Of a stretch of DNA of 5,291 nt, positions 1 to 5,291 are shown in pieces. A program made the position numbers and the translations under genes. The DNA lies in NCBI GenBank assembly GCA_025357995.1, contig JANYLF010000108.1, forward strand, positions 1 through 5,291, written 5' to 3'. The notes under the pieces were generated by a model. The model searched no databases. It saw nothing but the letters and a program-made list of their open reading frames with translations, and had not been told where the DNA came from. The stretch is from Acidimicrobiia bacterium (GTDB lineage Bacteria > Actinomycetota > Acidimicrobiia > IMCC26256 > JAENVU01). How positions within the stretch are numbered: position 1 is the first letter of the stretch; each line of letters opens with the position of its first letter.

Positions 1-117
1 GCCGATCAAGGCCGCCAGGAGGTGCTCGCCACCAACCTGGCTGTGGTTGCGATCCCGCGCGGTCGCTTGGGCAGCACCGATCGCCTCTTGGGTTTTGCGG
101 GTCAATTTGTTGGGGTC
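1..117 (-). CDS. clpB: ClpB disaggregase, N-terminal fragment (runs off left edge)
   Basis: ClpB is the Hsp100 AAA+ ring ATPase that, with DnaK/DnaJ/GrpE, pulls polypeptides out of aggregates in the cytoplasm. Only the start of its N-terminal (Clp-N) domain is present. Read on the minus strand from position 117, the frame begins DPNKLTRKTQEAIGAAQ and continues to GGEHLLAALIG at the window edge. This matches the family's opening (MD.NKLT.K.QEA...AAQ, then a VEHLLLALL-like helix). The usual initiator Met should lie just before the Asp, but the codon there (120-118) is CTT, and an in-frame TGA sits at 138-136 with no ATG, GTG, TTG or CTG between. The first in-frame alternative is TTG at 105-103, which would drop the conserved first residues and has no Shine-Dalgarno. 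A missing base, an assembly error or an unusual start are all possible, so coordinates begin at the first conserved residue. The rest of the gene lies outside the window. Identity is fairly sure; the start is not. Confidence 0.8.
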
Positions 118-163
118 AAGCGCCCTAGATCGTCCTCAGCACGAGTTTGCGACCGTGTCAGAA

Positions 164-184
164 CTTGACAACAGCATTGTCAAC
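164..184. promoter_or_regulatory. HAIR-like inverted repeat, candidate HspR operator for clpB
   Basis: Seen directly: a perfect 7-bp inverted repeat, TTGACAA (165-171), 5-bp spacer, TTGTCAA (177-183). The HspR-associated inverted repeat of actinobacteria is CTTGAGT-N7-ACTCAAG. Here the same geometry gives CTTGACA-N7-TGTCAAC: TTGA and TCAA are kept with exactly 11 bp between them, while the inner two bases of each half differ. It lies about 50 bp upstream of the ClpB reading frame, and hspR itself is in this window. On the minus strand the right arm also reads TTGACA (183-178), a consensus -35 box, but the hexamer 17 bp on (TGACAC, 160-155) is a poor -10. If it is the -35, bound repressor would block polymerase. 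HspR binding is inferred; the palindrome is certain. Confidence 0.6.
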
Positions 185-209
185 TCTTCCATTCCCCATC
201 GAGCAGGAA

Positions 210-2516
210 TCAGCTGACGGATTCGAACTCCCGGTCGAGGATGGCGATCGGTTCGTTTTCCCAGATGCCGTAGCGGAGGTGCCAGCGGCGCAACCAGGCC
301 GGTGCCCACCAGTTCGAGCGCCCGGCCAGGCGCATGAACGCCGGCACGAGCGTCGCCCGTATGAGAAACGCGTCGACGAGCACCGCGAGCGTCAAGCCCA
401 CGCCGAAGAGCTTCACGATCGCGACGTCCGACGTCGCGATACCGACGAAGACGATCGTCAACAGCAACGCGGCGGCGGTCACGATCTTTCCGGTCTTCTG
501 GAGCCCGACCGCGACGGCGTGCTCGTTGTTGCGGTCGAGGTCGTACTCCTCCTTGATCCGGGAAAGCAGGAACACCTCGTAGTCCATCGACAATCCGAAA
601 GAGATGCAGAACATGAGAATCGGCGTGAACACGTCGACACTTCCGGTCGGAGTGAAGCCCAGCAACCCACTCAGGTGACCGTCCTGGAAGATGTAGACCA
701 TCGCACCGAACGTCGCGGTCAGCGACAACACGTTGAGGACCAACGCCTTCAGCGGCACGAGCAGGCTTCCGGTCATGAGGAACAACAGGATGAAGGTCGC
801 CAGTGCGACGATGCCGATCGCGAGCGGCAACCGTCCGAGCACCGACTCCTTCGTATCGATGAGTCGCGCTCCGAGACCCATGACGTGGAACTCGAGTGGC
901 GAGTTCGCGGCGCGCATCGATCGCACCAACCGATCGCCCGCCGGTGACATCGGCTCGAGCGCCGGCGTGACGGTGAGGTACGTCGCGTGGGTACCCGCGT
1001 GGTTCACGAACCGTTGCTGCTGCGTCGGCACCAGCGCGATCGGGGCGAAGTTGATCTTCGCGTGCTCGTCGAGCGCGCCAACTCGCGATCCGCACGGCTT
1101 CGGGCCGGTAAAGGCGGGAACCAAAGCTCCCTTCACGAAGATACCGAGCGCGGTGTCGACGTGAGCGACGCCCGGGAGCCGAACGAACTGACCCGCCAAC
1201 TGCTTGATCGCCGCGCCATCGGAGGCGACATCGGCGTTCGGGAGTGACACCGCGATCGCGTTCGACTCGCGGGTCGCAAAACACCCACGGATCTGGTCGA
1301 CGGCCCGACGCCCGCTCACGCTGTCCGGCACGACGCGATCGTCGGTAAGACCGATGTTCAGGTGGAAGAACGGGACTGCCAGCAGCACCAACAATCCACT
1401 GACCCCGAGCGCGTACGGAACGGGATGTCTCATCACGCGCCGGGCCTGCGAGCCCCAGAGCCCACCGGTTTCCGACTCCGGCTTCGGCTTGAAGATGCGA
1501 CCCTTCTCGATGCGCGGGCCCAGCACGGCCAACACCGCGGGCAGCACCACGACCGCCGCGACTGCTGCGAGGGCCACCACCGCCACCCCGGCGTACGAGA
1601 ACGACCGGAGGTAGGGGACGTCGAAGACCGCAAGCGCGGCCAACGAGATCATGACGGTGCCCGCGCTGAACGCGACGGTTCGGCCCGCGGTCTGCATCGC
1701 GCGACCGACCGCCACATTGGTCGAGACGCCGCGAGCCAGCTCCTCGCGGTAGCGCGAGACCATGAACAGGCTGTAGTCGATCGCGAGGCCGAGACCGAGC
1801 GCAGTCGTGAGGTTCAACGCGAACACCGAGACCGGGGTGAGGAGCGTGAGGAGCGTCAAGACGAGGAACGTCCCCAGTACCGCGATCGCACCGACGCCCA
1901 GCGGTAACAGCGCAGCCACGATGCTGCCGAACACGATCACGAGCGCGATGGCGGTGATCGGCGCGGTGATGAGTTCGGACTTCTGGAGATCCTTCTCGGC
2001 CTGCTTCGAGATCTGATCGACGAGCACCGCCTCACCCGTCGGCAACGTCGAGAGCCGGGGAGTAGAGACCGTGTACTGCTCGGCGAGCACCCCGGCTCGC
2101 TTGAACTTGTCGTCTTCCTTCCCGGACAAGGCCGCGACGACCAACGCCTGGCGCGAGTCGGTGCTCCGCAGCTGTGCGACCTTGCCGTACGTCCAGTACG
2201 AGTTCGCCGCGACGACCCCTGGTTCGTGGCGGAGCTTCTCGGTCAGCGCGGTAGCAGCCTGCGTGACCCCGGGATCGTCGACGGTTCCGTGCTTGACGGT
2301 GACGACGAGCACGAAGTCCGAAAGTGACGCCTGCGGAAACGCCACTTTGATCTCGGCCCGCGCCCGTGCTGATTCCGACGCCGGGTCCTCGAACCCGCCG
2401 CCGGTCAACCGATCGTGGACGCCACCGCCGAAGATTGCCGCGAGGGGGAGCGCGATGAGCGTGACCGCCACGACCCACCATCTCCGGCGGACAATCAGAA
2501 TCGCGAGCTTTCGCAA
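210..2516 (-). CDS. MMPL/RND-family 12-TM transporter
   Basis: A 768-residue inner-membrane exporter of the MMPL branch of the RND superfamily, which uses the proton gradient to move lipids or other hydrophobic molecules across the membrane. Layout: TM1 about 13-30; an outside domain about 31-180; TM2-6 about 183-333; a short inside linker; TM7 about 366-384; a second outside domain about 385-560; TM8-12 about 563-727; a basic, Trp-rich inside tail. Both halves carry the Asp-Tyr pair that relays protons in MmpL proteins: D247-Y248 in GLAIDYSLFMVSR (TM4) and D645-Y646 in GLSMDYEVFLLSR (TM10). Two cysteines in the second outside domain (C412, C475) could form a disulfide. The start is TTG at 2516-2514: AGGGAGG lies 4 nt upstream (2527-2521), the protein then opens MRKLAILIVRRRWWVV as in the family, and the frame upstream has no better start. 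The open frame does continue antisense through the neighbours, but that stretch is not coding-like. It is transcribed away from the CNB/patatin pair. The substrate is unknown; a lipid is the family expectation. Confidence 0.93.
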   Translation of the reverse strand: MRKLAILIVRRRWWVVAVTLIALPLAAIFGGGVHDRLTGGGFEDPASESARARAEIKVAFPQASLSDFVLVVTVKHGTVDDPGVTQAATALTEKLRHEPGVVAANSYWTYGKVAQLRSTDSRQALVVAALSGKEDDKFKRAGVLAEQYTVSTPRLSTLPTGEAVLVDQISKQAEKDLQKSELITAPITAIALVIVFGSIVAALLPLGVGAIAVLGTFLVLTLLTLLTPVSVFALNLTTALGLGLAIDYSLFMVSRYREELARGVSTNVAVGRAMQTAGRTVAFSAGTVMISLAALAVFDVPYLRSFSYAGVAVVALAAVAAVVVLPAVLAVLGPRIEKGRIFKPKPESETGGLWGSQARRVMRHPVPYALGVSGLLVLLAVPFFHLNIGLTDDRVVPDSVSGRRAVDQIRGCFATRESNAIAVSLPNADVASDGAAIKQLAGQFVRLPGVAHVDTALGIFVKGALVPAFTGPKPCGSRVGALDEHAKINFAPIALVPTQQQRFVNHAGTHATYLTVTPALEPMSPAGDRLVRSMRAANSPLEFHVMGLGARLIDTKESVLGRLPLAIGIVALATFILLFLMTGSLLVPLKALVLNVLSLTATFGAMVYIFQDGHLSGLLGFTPTGSVDVFTPILMFCISFGLSMDYEVFLLSRIKEEYDLDRNNEHAVAVGLQKTGKIVTAAALLLTIVFVGIATSDVAIVKLFGVGLTLAVLVDAFLIRATLVPAFMRLAGRSNWWAPAWLRRWHLRYGIWENEPIAILDREFESVS

Positions 2517-2610
2517 GTGTCCTCCCTGGATGTTCGCCCGGACACGGAGCGCCGTGGCGTCGGTAGAGTACGGCCCGCGACTGCGATGTGCACAGTGGCA
2601 GGAGGGGCTG
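2517..2610. promoter_or_regulatory. Divergent intergenic region with candidate back-to-back promoters
   Basis: These 94 bp separate the divergent start codons of the MMPL transporter and the CNB protein, so both promoters probably lie here or in the coding edges. The heptamer TAGAGTA (2564-2570) gives an actinobacterial-type TAnnnT -10 on both strands: TAGAGT on plus and TACTCT on minus. A minus-strand -35-like TGCACA (2593-2588) lies 17 bp away. The plus-strand match is poorer (CGGACA, 2539-2544, 19 bp). An 8-bp palindrome, TGTGCACA, is at 2587-2594. Shine-Dalgarno sites flank both ends: CCTCCCT at 2521-2527 for the minus gene and GGAGGGG at 2601-2607 for the plus gene. Promoter calls in DNA this GC-rich are weak; the divergent layout is certain. 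Confidence 0.35.
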
Positions 2611-3057
2611 ATGGGCGCCAAGAAGGATCTCGCCGACGTTCTGGAATCCGTCGGGTTGTTTTCGCGCTGCACCGCCCGCGAGCGCCGGACCATCGCCCGC
2701 CACGCCCAGACGGCGTCGTTGCCCGCCGGTACGGATCTCGTCGTCGAGGGTGAACCGGGCGACGCCTTGTTCGTGATCATCGACGGCAAGGCGGCCGTAC
2801 TGCGCGACGGCGTGGAGGTCACCCAAGTGGGTGAGGGTTCGCACTTCGGCGAGTTGGCGATCCTCGATGGCGCGCCGCGTAGCGCCACCGTACGGGCCAC
2901 CACCGACGTGAAGGTGGCGGTCCTCGGCATCCGCATGTTCCGGACTCTGCTCCGCGAGGTGCCCGATCTCGCCGAACAGCTTCTCGTCGGCCTCGCCGGC
3001 GAACTGCGCGCGGCGCAGAGTCGCGCGGCCGGAGACGCGGTCAGCACCGCGCCATGA
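2611..3057 (+). CDS. Stand-alone cyclic-nucleotide-binding (CNB) domain protein
   Basis: A 148-residue cytoplasmic protein that is essentially one CNB (CRP/PKA-type) beta-barrel with short helices at each end. The N-terminal helices (DVLESVGLFSRCTARERRTIARHA) lead into the barrel (AGTDLVVEGEPGDALFVIIDGKAAV, about 39-63). The phosphate-binding cassette is intact: GELAILDGAPRSATV at 80-94, with E81 and R90 in the positions that contact ribose and phosphate. The Arg-Ser pair at 90-91 matches that in cAMP-binding CRP. There is no helix-turn-helix after the barrel, so this is not a CRP-type transcription factor, and no catalytic domain is attached. ATG 2611 was chosen because GGAGGGG sits 4 nt upstream; the frame is open further upstream but antisense to the transporter. 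Its TGA overlaps the next start (ATGA, 3054-3057), so the two are probably translated together. A likely role is a regulatory subunit for the downstream phospholipase; ligand and partner are inferred. Confidence 0.9.
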   Translation: MGAKKDLADVLESVGLFSRCTARERRTIARHAQTASLPAGTDLVVEGEPGDALFVIIDGKAAVLRDGVEVTQVGEGSHFGELAILDGAPRSATVRATTDVKVAVLGIRMFRTLLREVPDLAEQLLVGLAGELRAAQSRAAGDAVSTAP

Positions 3058-4859
3058 CCGCGACCGAGGCCGAACGGACCGAGCTCGCGGCCCTCGTCCG
3101 CGCGAACCGCGTGCTCGGAGCGCTGCCCGACGATGCGCGTGCATTGGTGTGCGCGTCGCTCGAGCCCGCGTTCGCGGCCGCCGGAGAGACGGTGATGCGA
3201 GCGGGTGACCCCGCGGATTGCCTCTACCTCGTCGCCGCCGGACGCCTCCGTGTCATCGCCACGGTCGACGGCGAAGACCGCGTGCTGGCCGAAATCGGAC
3301 GCGGCGACGTTGTCGGCGAGATGGCGCTGATCGTGGATCGACCGCGAACTGCCGACGTCGTCGCGCTTCGAGACACCCACCTCCTCCGTTTGGGATCCGC
3401 CGCGTTTGCCGAACTGACGGCGGCCTACCCCGCCGCGTACCGCGCGGTCAGCACCGCGACCGTCGACCGTCTTCTCGCTCTCCAAACCCGCGGTCGCGTC
3501 AGCACTCCCGCCGTGTCGATCGCGATCCTTCCGATCGACGACACCCCGGTCGTCCAACACTTCATCGGCCAACTCACTCAGAGTTGCCAACGGCTCACCG
3601 GCGGGGCGCATCGCGTCGATGTGGTCGACGCGCGAGTCGTCGCCGGCACGGAACTCGACCGCGGTCGGTTGGCGTCGTGGAGCAACGACCTCGAGAACGA
3701 GTACGAGCTGGTCCTGTACCACGCGGAGACCGAACCCACCCCGTGGACCGAGTCCTGCCTCCGCCAAGCAGACCTCGTCGTCGTCGTGGCCGACGCCACA
3801 ACCGGGCCGGCGCTCCGACCCGTCGAAGGACTCGTGCACGGCCATCACCGCACAGATCGGCGCACAGAGCTCGTGCTCGTCCATCCCTCGTCCACTCGAG
3901 ACGCGCGGCGCACGAATCGTTGGCTCGCACCGCGCACCATCGACCGTCATCACCACGTCCGCCACGACCGTGCCGAGGATGTCGACCGCGCCGCGCGGTT
4001 GTTGCTGAACCGCGGCATCGGCGTCGTGTTCAGCGGCGGAGGCGCGCGCGGCATCTCAGAGGTGGGCGTCTACGCGGCGCTCCTCGACGCCGGTGTCCCC
4101 ATCGACGCCGTCGGCGGCACGAGCATCGGCTCGATCGTCGCCGGTGGCGCGGCGCGCGACATGACCCCCGCGGCCGTCGCCAAGCTCTTGCGTGACGCCG
4201 TCGTCGACGGCAAATCACCGGTTGACGTCACGTTCCCTGCGGTCTCGATCGCGTCCGGTGCACGCGTGACAGAGCACATGCGCCGCGCCGCCGACGGGCT
4301 CGATTTCGAAGATACATGGCGACGCGCGTTCGCAGTCTCGACCAACATCACCAAGGGTGCGGTAGAAATTCATTCCGACGGGCCCGGTTGGTTCGCGCTA
4401 CGCGCGTCATTTTCGATCCCCGGCGTCTTCCCGCCTATGCGCAACGCCGACGGCGACGTGCTCGTCGACGGTGGCGTGCTCGACAACATGCCGGTGGGGA
4501 TCATGCGCGCCCAGCATGACGGCATCAACGTCGTCGCCATCGACGTGGGAAGTCAACGCGACGTGCGCGCCGCGGGCCTGCCCGAATCGGGTGTCGTGTC
4601 GGGGTGGCGCTGGCTCGTCAATCGCATCAACCCGCGCGCGGCGTCAAGCGAGATGGTCGGCGCGATCAAGGTGCTCATGCGGATCACCGAGCTTGGTGGC
4701 CGCGACAACGACAAGGGCGACCTCTACATCCGGCCGGTCGTCGACGGTGTGGCAATGCTCGATTTCGGCGCATTCGATCGATTGGTCGATGCCGGGTACG
4801 AGGCCGGGACGAAGTCCGCTCAGGAATGGATCAGTTCCGGAGCGGCACCAAAGTTCTGA
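3054..4859 (+). CDS. NTE-type CNB-patatin lysophospholipase
   Basis: A 601-residue protein of the neuropathy target esterase family (eukaryotic PNPLA6/7 and yeast Nte1; Mycobacterium tuberculosis Rv2565 has the same CNB-patatin plan), expected to deacylate phospho- or lysophospholipids. Domain order: a CNB domain (about 15-145) with cassette GEMALIVDRPRTADV at 88-102 (E89, R98); the NTE-specific middle region (about 152-320), including LPIDDTPVV, TPWTESCLRQAD (229-240) and HHHVRHD (299-305), which mirror the LY...TPWT..C.RQAD and HLHLR parts of eukaryotic NTE; then the patatin domain (about 321-560). The catalytic parts are complete: oxyanion loop GGGARG (328-333), nucleophile S357 in GTSIG (355-359), and D472 in DGG (472-474) closing the Ser-Asp dyad. 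No TM segment or signal peptide is visible, unlike the membrane-anchored eukaryotic forms. Its ATG overlaps the upstream TGA as ATGA. The nearest GGAG (3031-3034) is 19 nt away, so translation probably depends on reinitiation from the CNB gene. The family call is secure; the true substrate is unknown. Confidence 0.93.
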   Translation: MTATEAERTELAALVRANRVLGALPDDARALVCASLEPAFAAAGETVMRAGDPADCLYLVAAGRLRVIATVDGEDRVLAEIGRGDVVGEMALIVDRPRTADVVALRDTHLLRLGSAAFAELTAAYPAAYRAVSTATVDRLLALQTRGRVSTPAVSIAILPIDDTPVVQHFIGQLTQSCQRLTGGAHRVDVVDARVVAGTELDRGRLASWSNDLENEYELVLYHAETEPTPWTESCLRQADLVVVVADATTGPALRPVEGLVHGHHRTDRRTELVLVHPSSTRDARRTNRWLAPRTIDRHHHVRHDRAEDVDRAARLLLNRGIGVVFSGGGARGISEVGVYAALLDAGVPIDAVGGTSIGSIVAGGAARDMTPAAVAKLLRDAVVDGKSPVDVTFPAVSIASGARVTEHMRRAADGLDFEDTWRRAFAVSTNITKGAVEIHSDGPGWFALRASFSIPGVFPPMRNADGDVLVDGGVLDNMPVGIMRAQHDGINVVAIDVGSQRDVRAAGLPESGVVSGWRWLVNRINPRAASSEMVGAIKVLMRITELGGRDNDKGDLYIRPVVDGVAMLDFGAFDRLVDAGYEAGTKSAQEWISSGAAPKF

Positions 4860-4902
4860 TCTCGTTCCTGTTTCATCGCACCGTGGTGGTCGGGTTTCTG
4901 GA
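4860..4902. other. Convergent intergenic gap, no clear terminator
   Basis: These 43 bp lie between the stop codons of the convergent patatin and hspR genes. I see no GC-rich stem followed by a T-run on either strand, so either termination is Rho-dependent or transcripts overlap at their 3' ends. Confidence 0.5.
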
Positions 4903-5229
4903 CTAGCGCGCGCCGCGTCTCCTGGGGTCGAGCGGAACGAGGTCGTGGCGCTCTCGGCGATTGCGGAGCAACTCTCGCTCCAACGCCTCCACACGCGCTT
5001 CCAGCGCAAGGATGCGCCGCACACCCGCGAGGCCGACGCCTTCGTTGGTGAGCTCTTGGATGCGTCGCAACAGCGCGACGTCGCGCTCCGAATACCGCCG
5101 GCTCCGACCCTCGGTACGCGCGGGTTCGATGAGACCCTTGCGTTCGTAGATCCGCAACGTCTGGGGATGGACACCCGCGAGATCGGCGGCGACTGAGATG
5201 ATGTATAGCGCGCGCTCGTCGTTCGGCAT
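4903..5229 (-). CDS. hspR: HspR-type MerR-family heat-shock repressor
   Basis: A 108-residue transcription factor. HspR represses dnaK-operon and clpB promoters by binding HAIR sites, using DnaK as co-repressor, and is released when DnaK is busy with unfolded protein. The MerR winged helix-turn-helix comes first. In residues counted from the ATG: YIISVAADLAGVHPQTLRIYERKGL (9-33), split here as helix 1 ISVAADLAGV and helix 2 HPQTLRIYERKGL; then the wing EPARTEGRSRRYSERDV (35-51). HPQTLR.Y and RRYS.RDV are characteristic of HspR. NEGVGLAGVRRIL (62-74) follows, then a short coiled coil (LEARVEALERELLRNRRER) and a basic tail. It is shorter than the Mycobacterium protein (126 residues), lacking most of the C-terminal extension. 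GTG at 5232-5230 sits directly before ATG 5229. GGGAG is 7 nt from the ATG but only 4 nt from the GTG, so I chose the ATG. The start overlaps the upstream stop as TGATG, so it is translated with dnaJ. Confidence 0.9.
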   Translation of the reverse strand: MPNDERALYIISVAADLAGVHPQTLRIYERKGLIEPARTEGRSRRYSERDVALLRRIQELTNEGVGLAGVRRILALEARVEALERELLRNRRERHDLVPLDPRRRGAR

Positions 5230-5291
5230 CACTCCACTCCCATTTCCGCGCGCGGATCGTCGGGAAAGGCTGCCGCTACCGCTTCGACGGC
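5229..5291 (-). CDS. dnaJ: Probable DnaJ co-chaperone, C-terminal tail (runs off right edge)
   Basis: The final 20 codons of a minus-strand gene entering from the right edge. The tail reads AVEAVAAAFPDDPRAEM followed by four more residues and TGA (5231-5229). The EA.AAA...DPRA pattern resembles the C-terminus I recall for actinobacterial DnaJ, and the classical order dnaK-grpE-dnaJ-hspR supports this. The stop overlaps the hspR ATG by one base (TGATG), showing tight operon coupling. DnaJ delivers unfolded clients to DnaK and stimulates its ATPase. Only this short, low-complexity tail is visible, so the identity rests mostly on context. Confidence 0.6.
   Translation of the reverse strand, partial: AVEAVAAAFPDDPRAEMGVE

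Noticed and set aside
1..168. Plus-strand open frame at the left edge
   Set aside because: It has no start in the window and no recognisable sequence, and the opposite strand encodes the conserved ClpB N-terminus.
219..232. tRNA T-loop-like string (GGATTCGAACTCCC, minus strand GTTCGAATCC type)
   Set aside because: The flanking bases do not form a five-pair T-stem, no acceptor or anticodon arms are present, and it lies within the last codons of the MMPL gene.
147..947. Plus-strand open frame of 266 codons across the transporter region
   Set aside because: It is charged, low-complexity sequence (Arg/Glu/His/Gln rich), antisense to a well-supported membrane protein, with no recognisable motif.
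136..1284. Minus-strand 382-codon open frame overlapping the MMPL gene and sharing the clpB frame
   Set aside because: It is an Arg-rich shadow frame of the transporter, ends at the TGA at 138-136, and cannot be joined to ClpB without reading through a stop.
2517..3965. Long minus-strand open extension upstream of the MMPL start, antisense to the CNB and patatin genes
   Set aside because: It has no family-like sequence, lies opposite two clearly conserved genes, and the TTG at 2516 has a strong Shine-Dalgarno and the family's N-terminus. Antisense openness is expected in high-GC DNA.
3218..4195. Long plus-strand Arg/Pro/His-rich open frame inside the patatin gene
   Set aside because: Its composition is typical of a shifted frame of a GC-rich gene, and the patatin frame carries all catalytic motifs.

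Overview
The window is high-GC bacterial DNA with G/C-dominated third codon positions, good Shine-Dalgarno sites and some TTG/GTG starts. An HspR-type repressor directly behind a DnaJ-like C-terminus, with clpB close by, points to an actinobacterium (Actinomycetota). The Acidimicrobiia or a related group is my guess; nothing here fixes the family.

Layout, left to right. The 5' end of a ClpB disaggregase gene runs off the left edge on the minus strand (about 1-117). Its upstream region (118-209) holds a near-perfect palindrome whose spacing matches the HspR operator HAIR. Next is a complete minus-strand MMPL/RND-type 12-TM transporter (210-2516, TTG start). A 94-bp divergent intergenic region (2517-2610) separates it from a plus-strand gene pair: a stand-alone cyclic-nucleotide-binding (CNB) protein (2611-3057), and a CNB-patatin protein of the neuropathy target esterase (NTE) lysophospholipase type (3054-4859) that overlaps it by ATGA. 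Convergent to these, on the minus strand, lie hspR (4903-5229) and the last 20 codons of a probable dnaJ (5229-5291).

Two systems are interleaved. The outer genes are a heat-shock set: dnaJ-hspR makes the repressor, and clpB with its HAIR-like site is a plausible target in the same window. The inner genes look like a membrane-lipid module: a lipid-type exporter, divergent from a nucleotide-sensing lysophospholipase pair. The CNB plus CNB-patatin arrangement resembles eukaryotic NTE/Nte1 in pieces. The NTE-specific region between the CNB and patatin domains is recognisably conserved, so this is more than a generic patatin. Family assignments are based on motifs recognised by eye; joint function and regulation are inferred.
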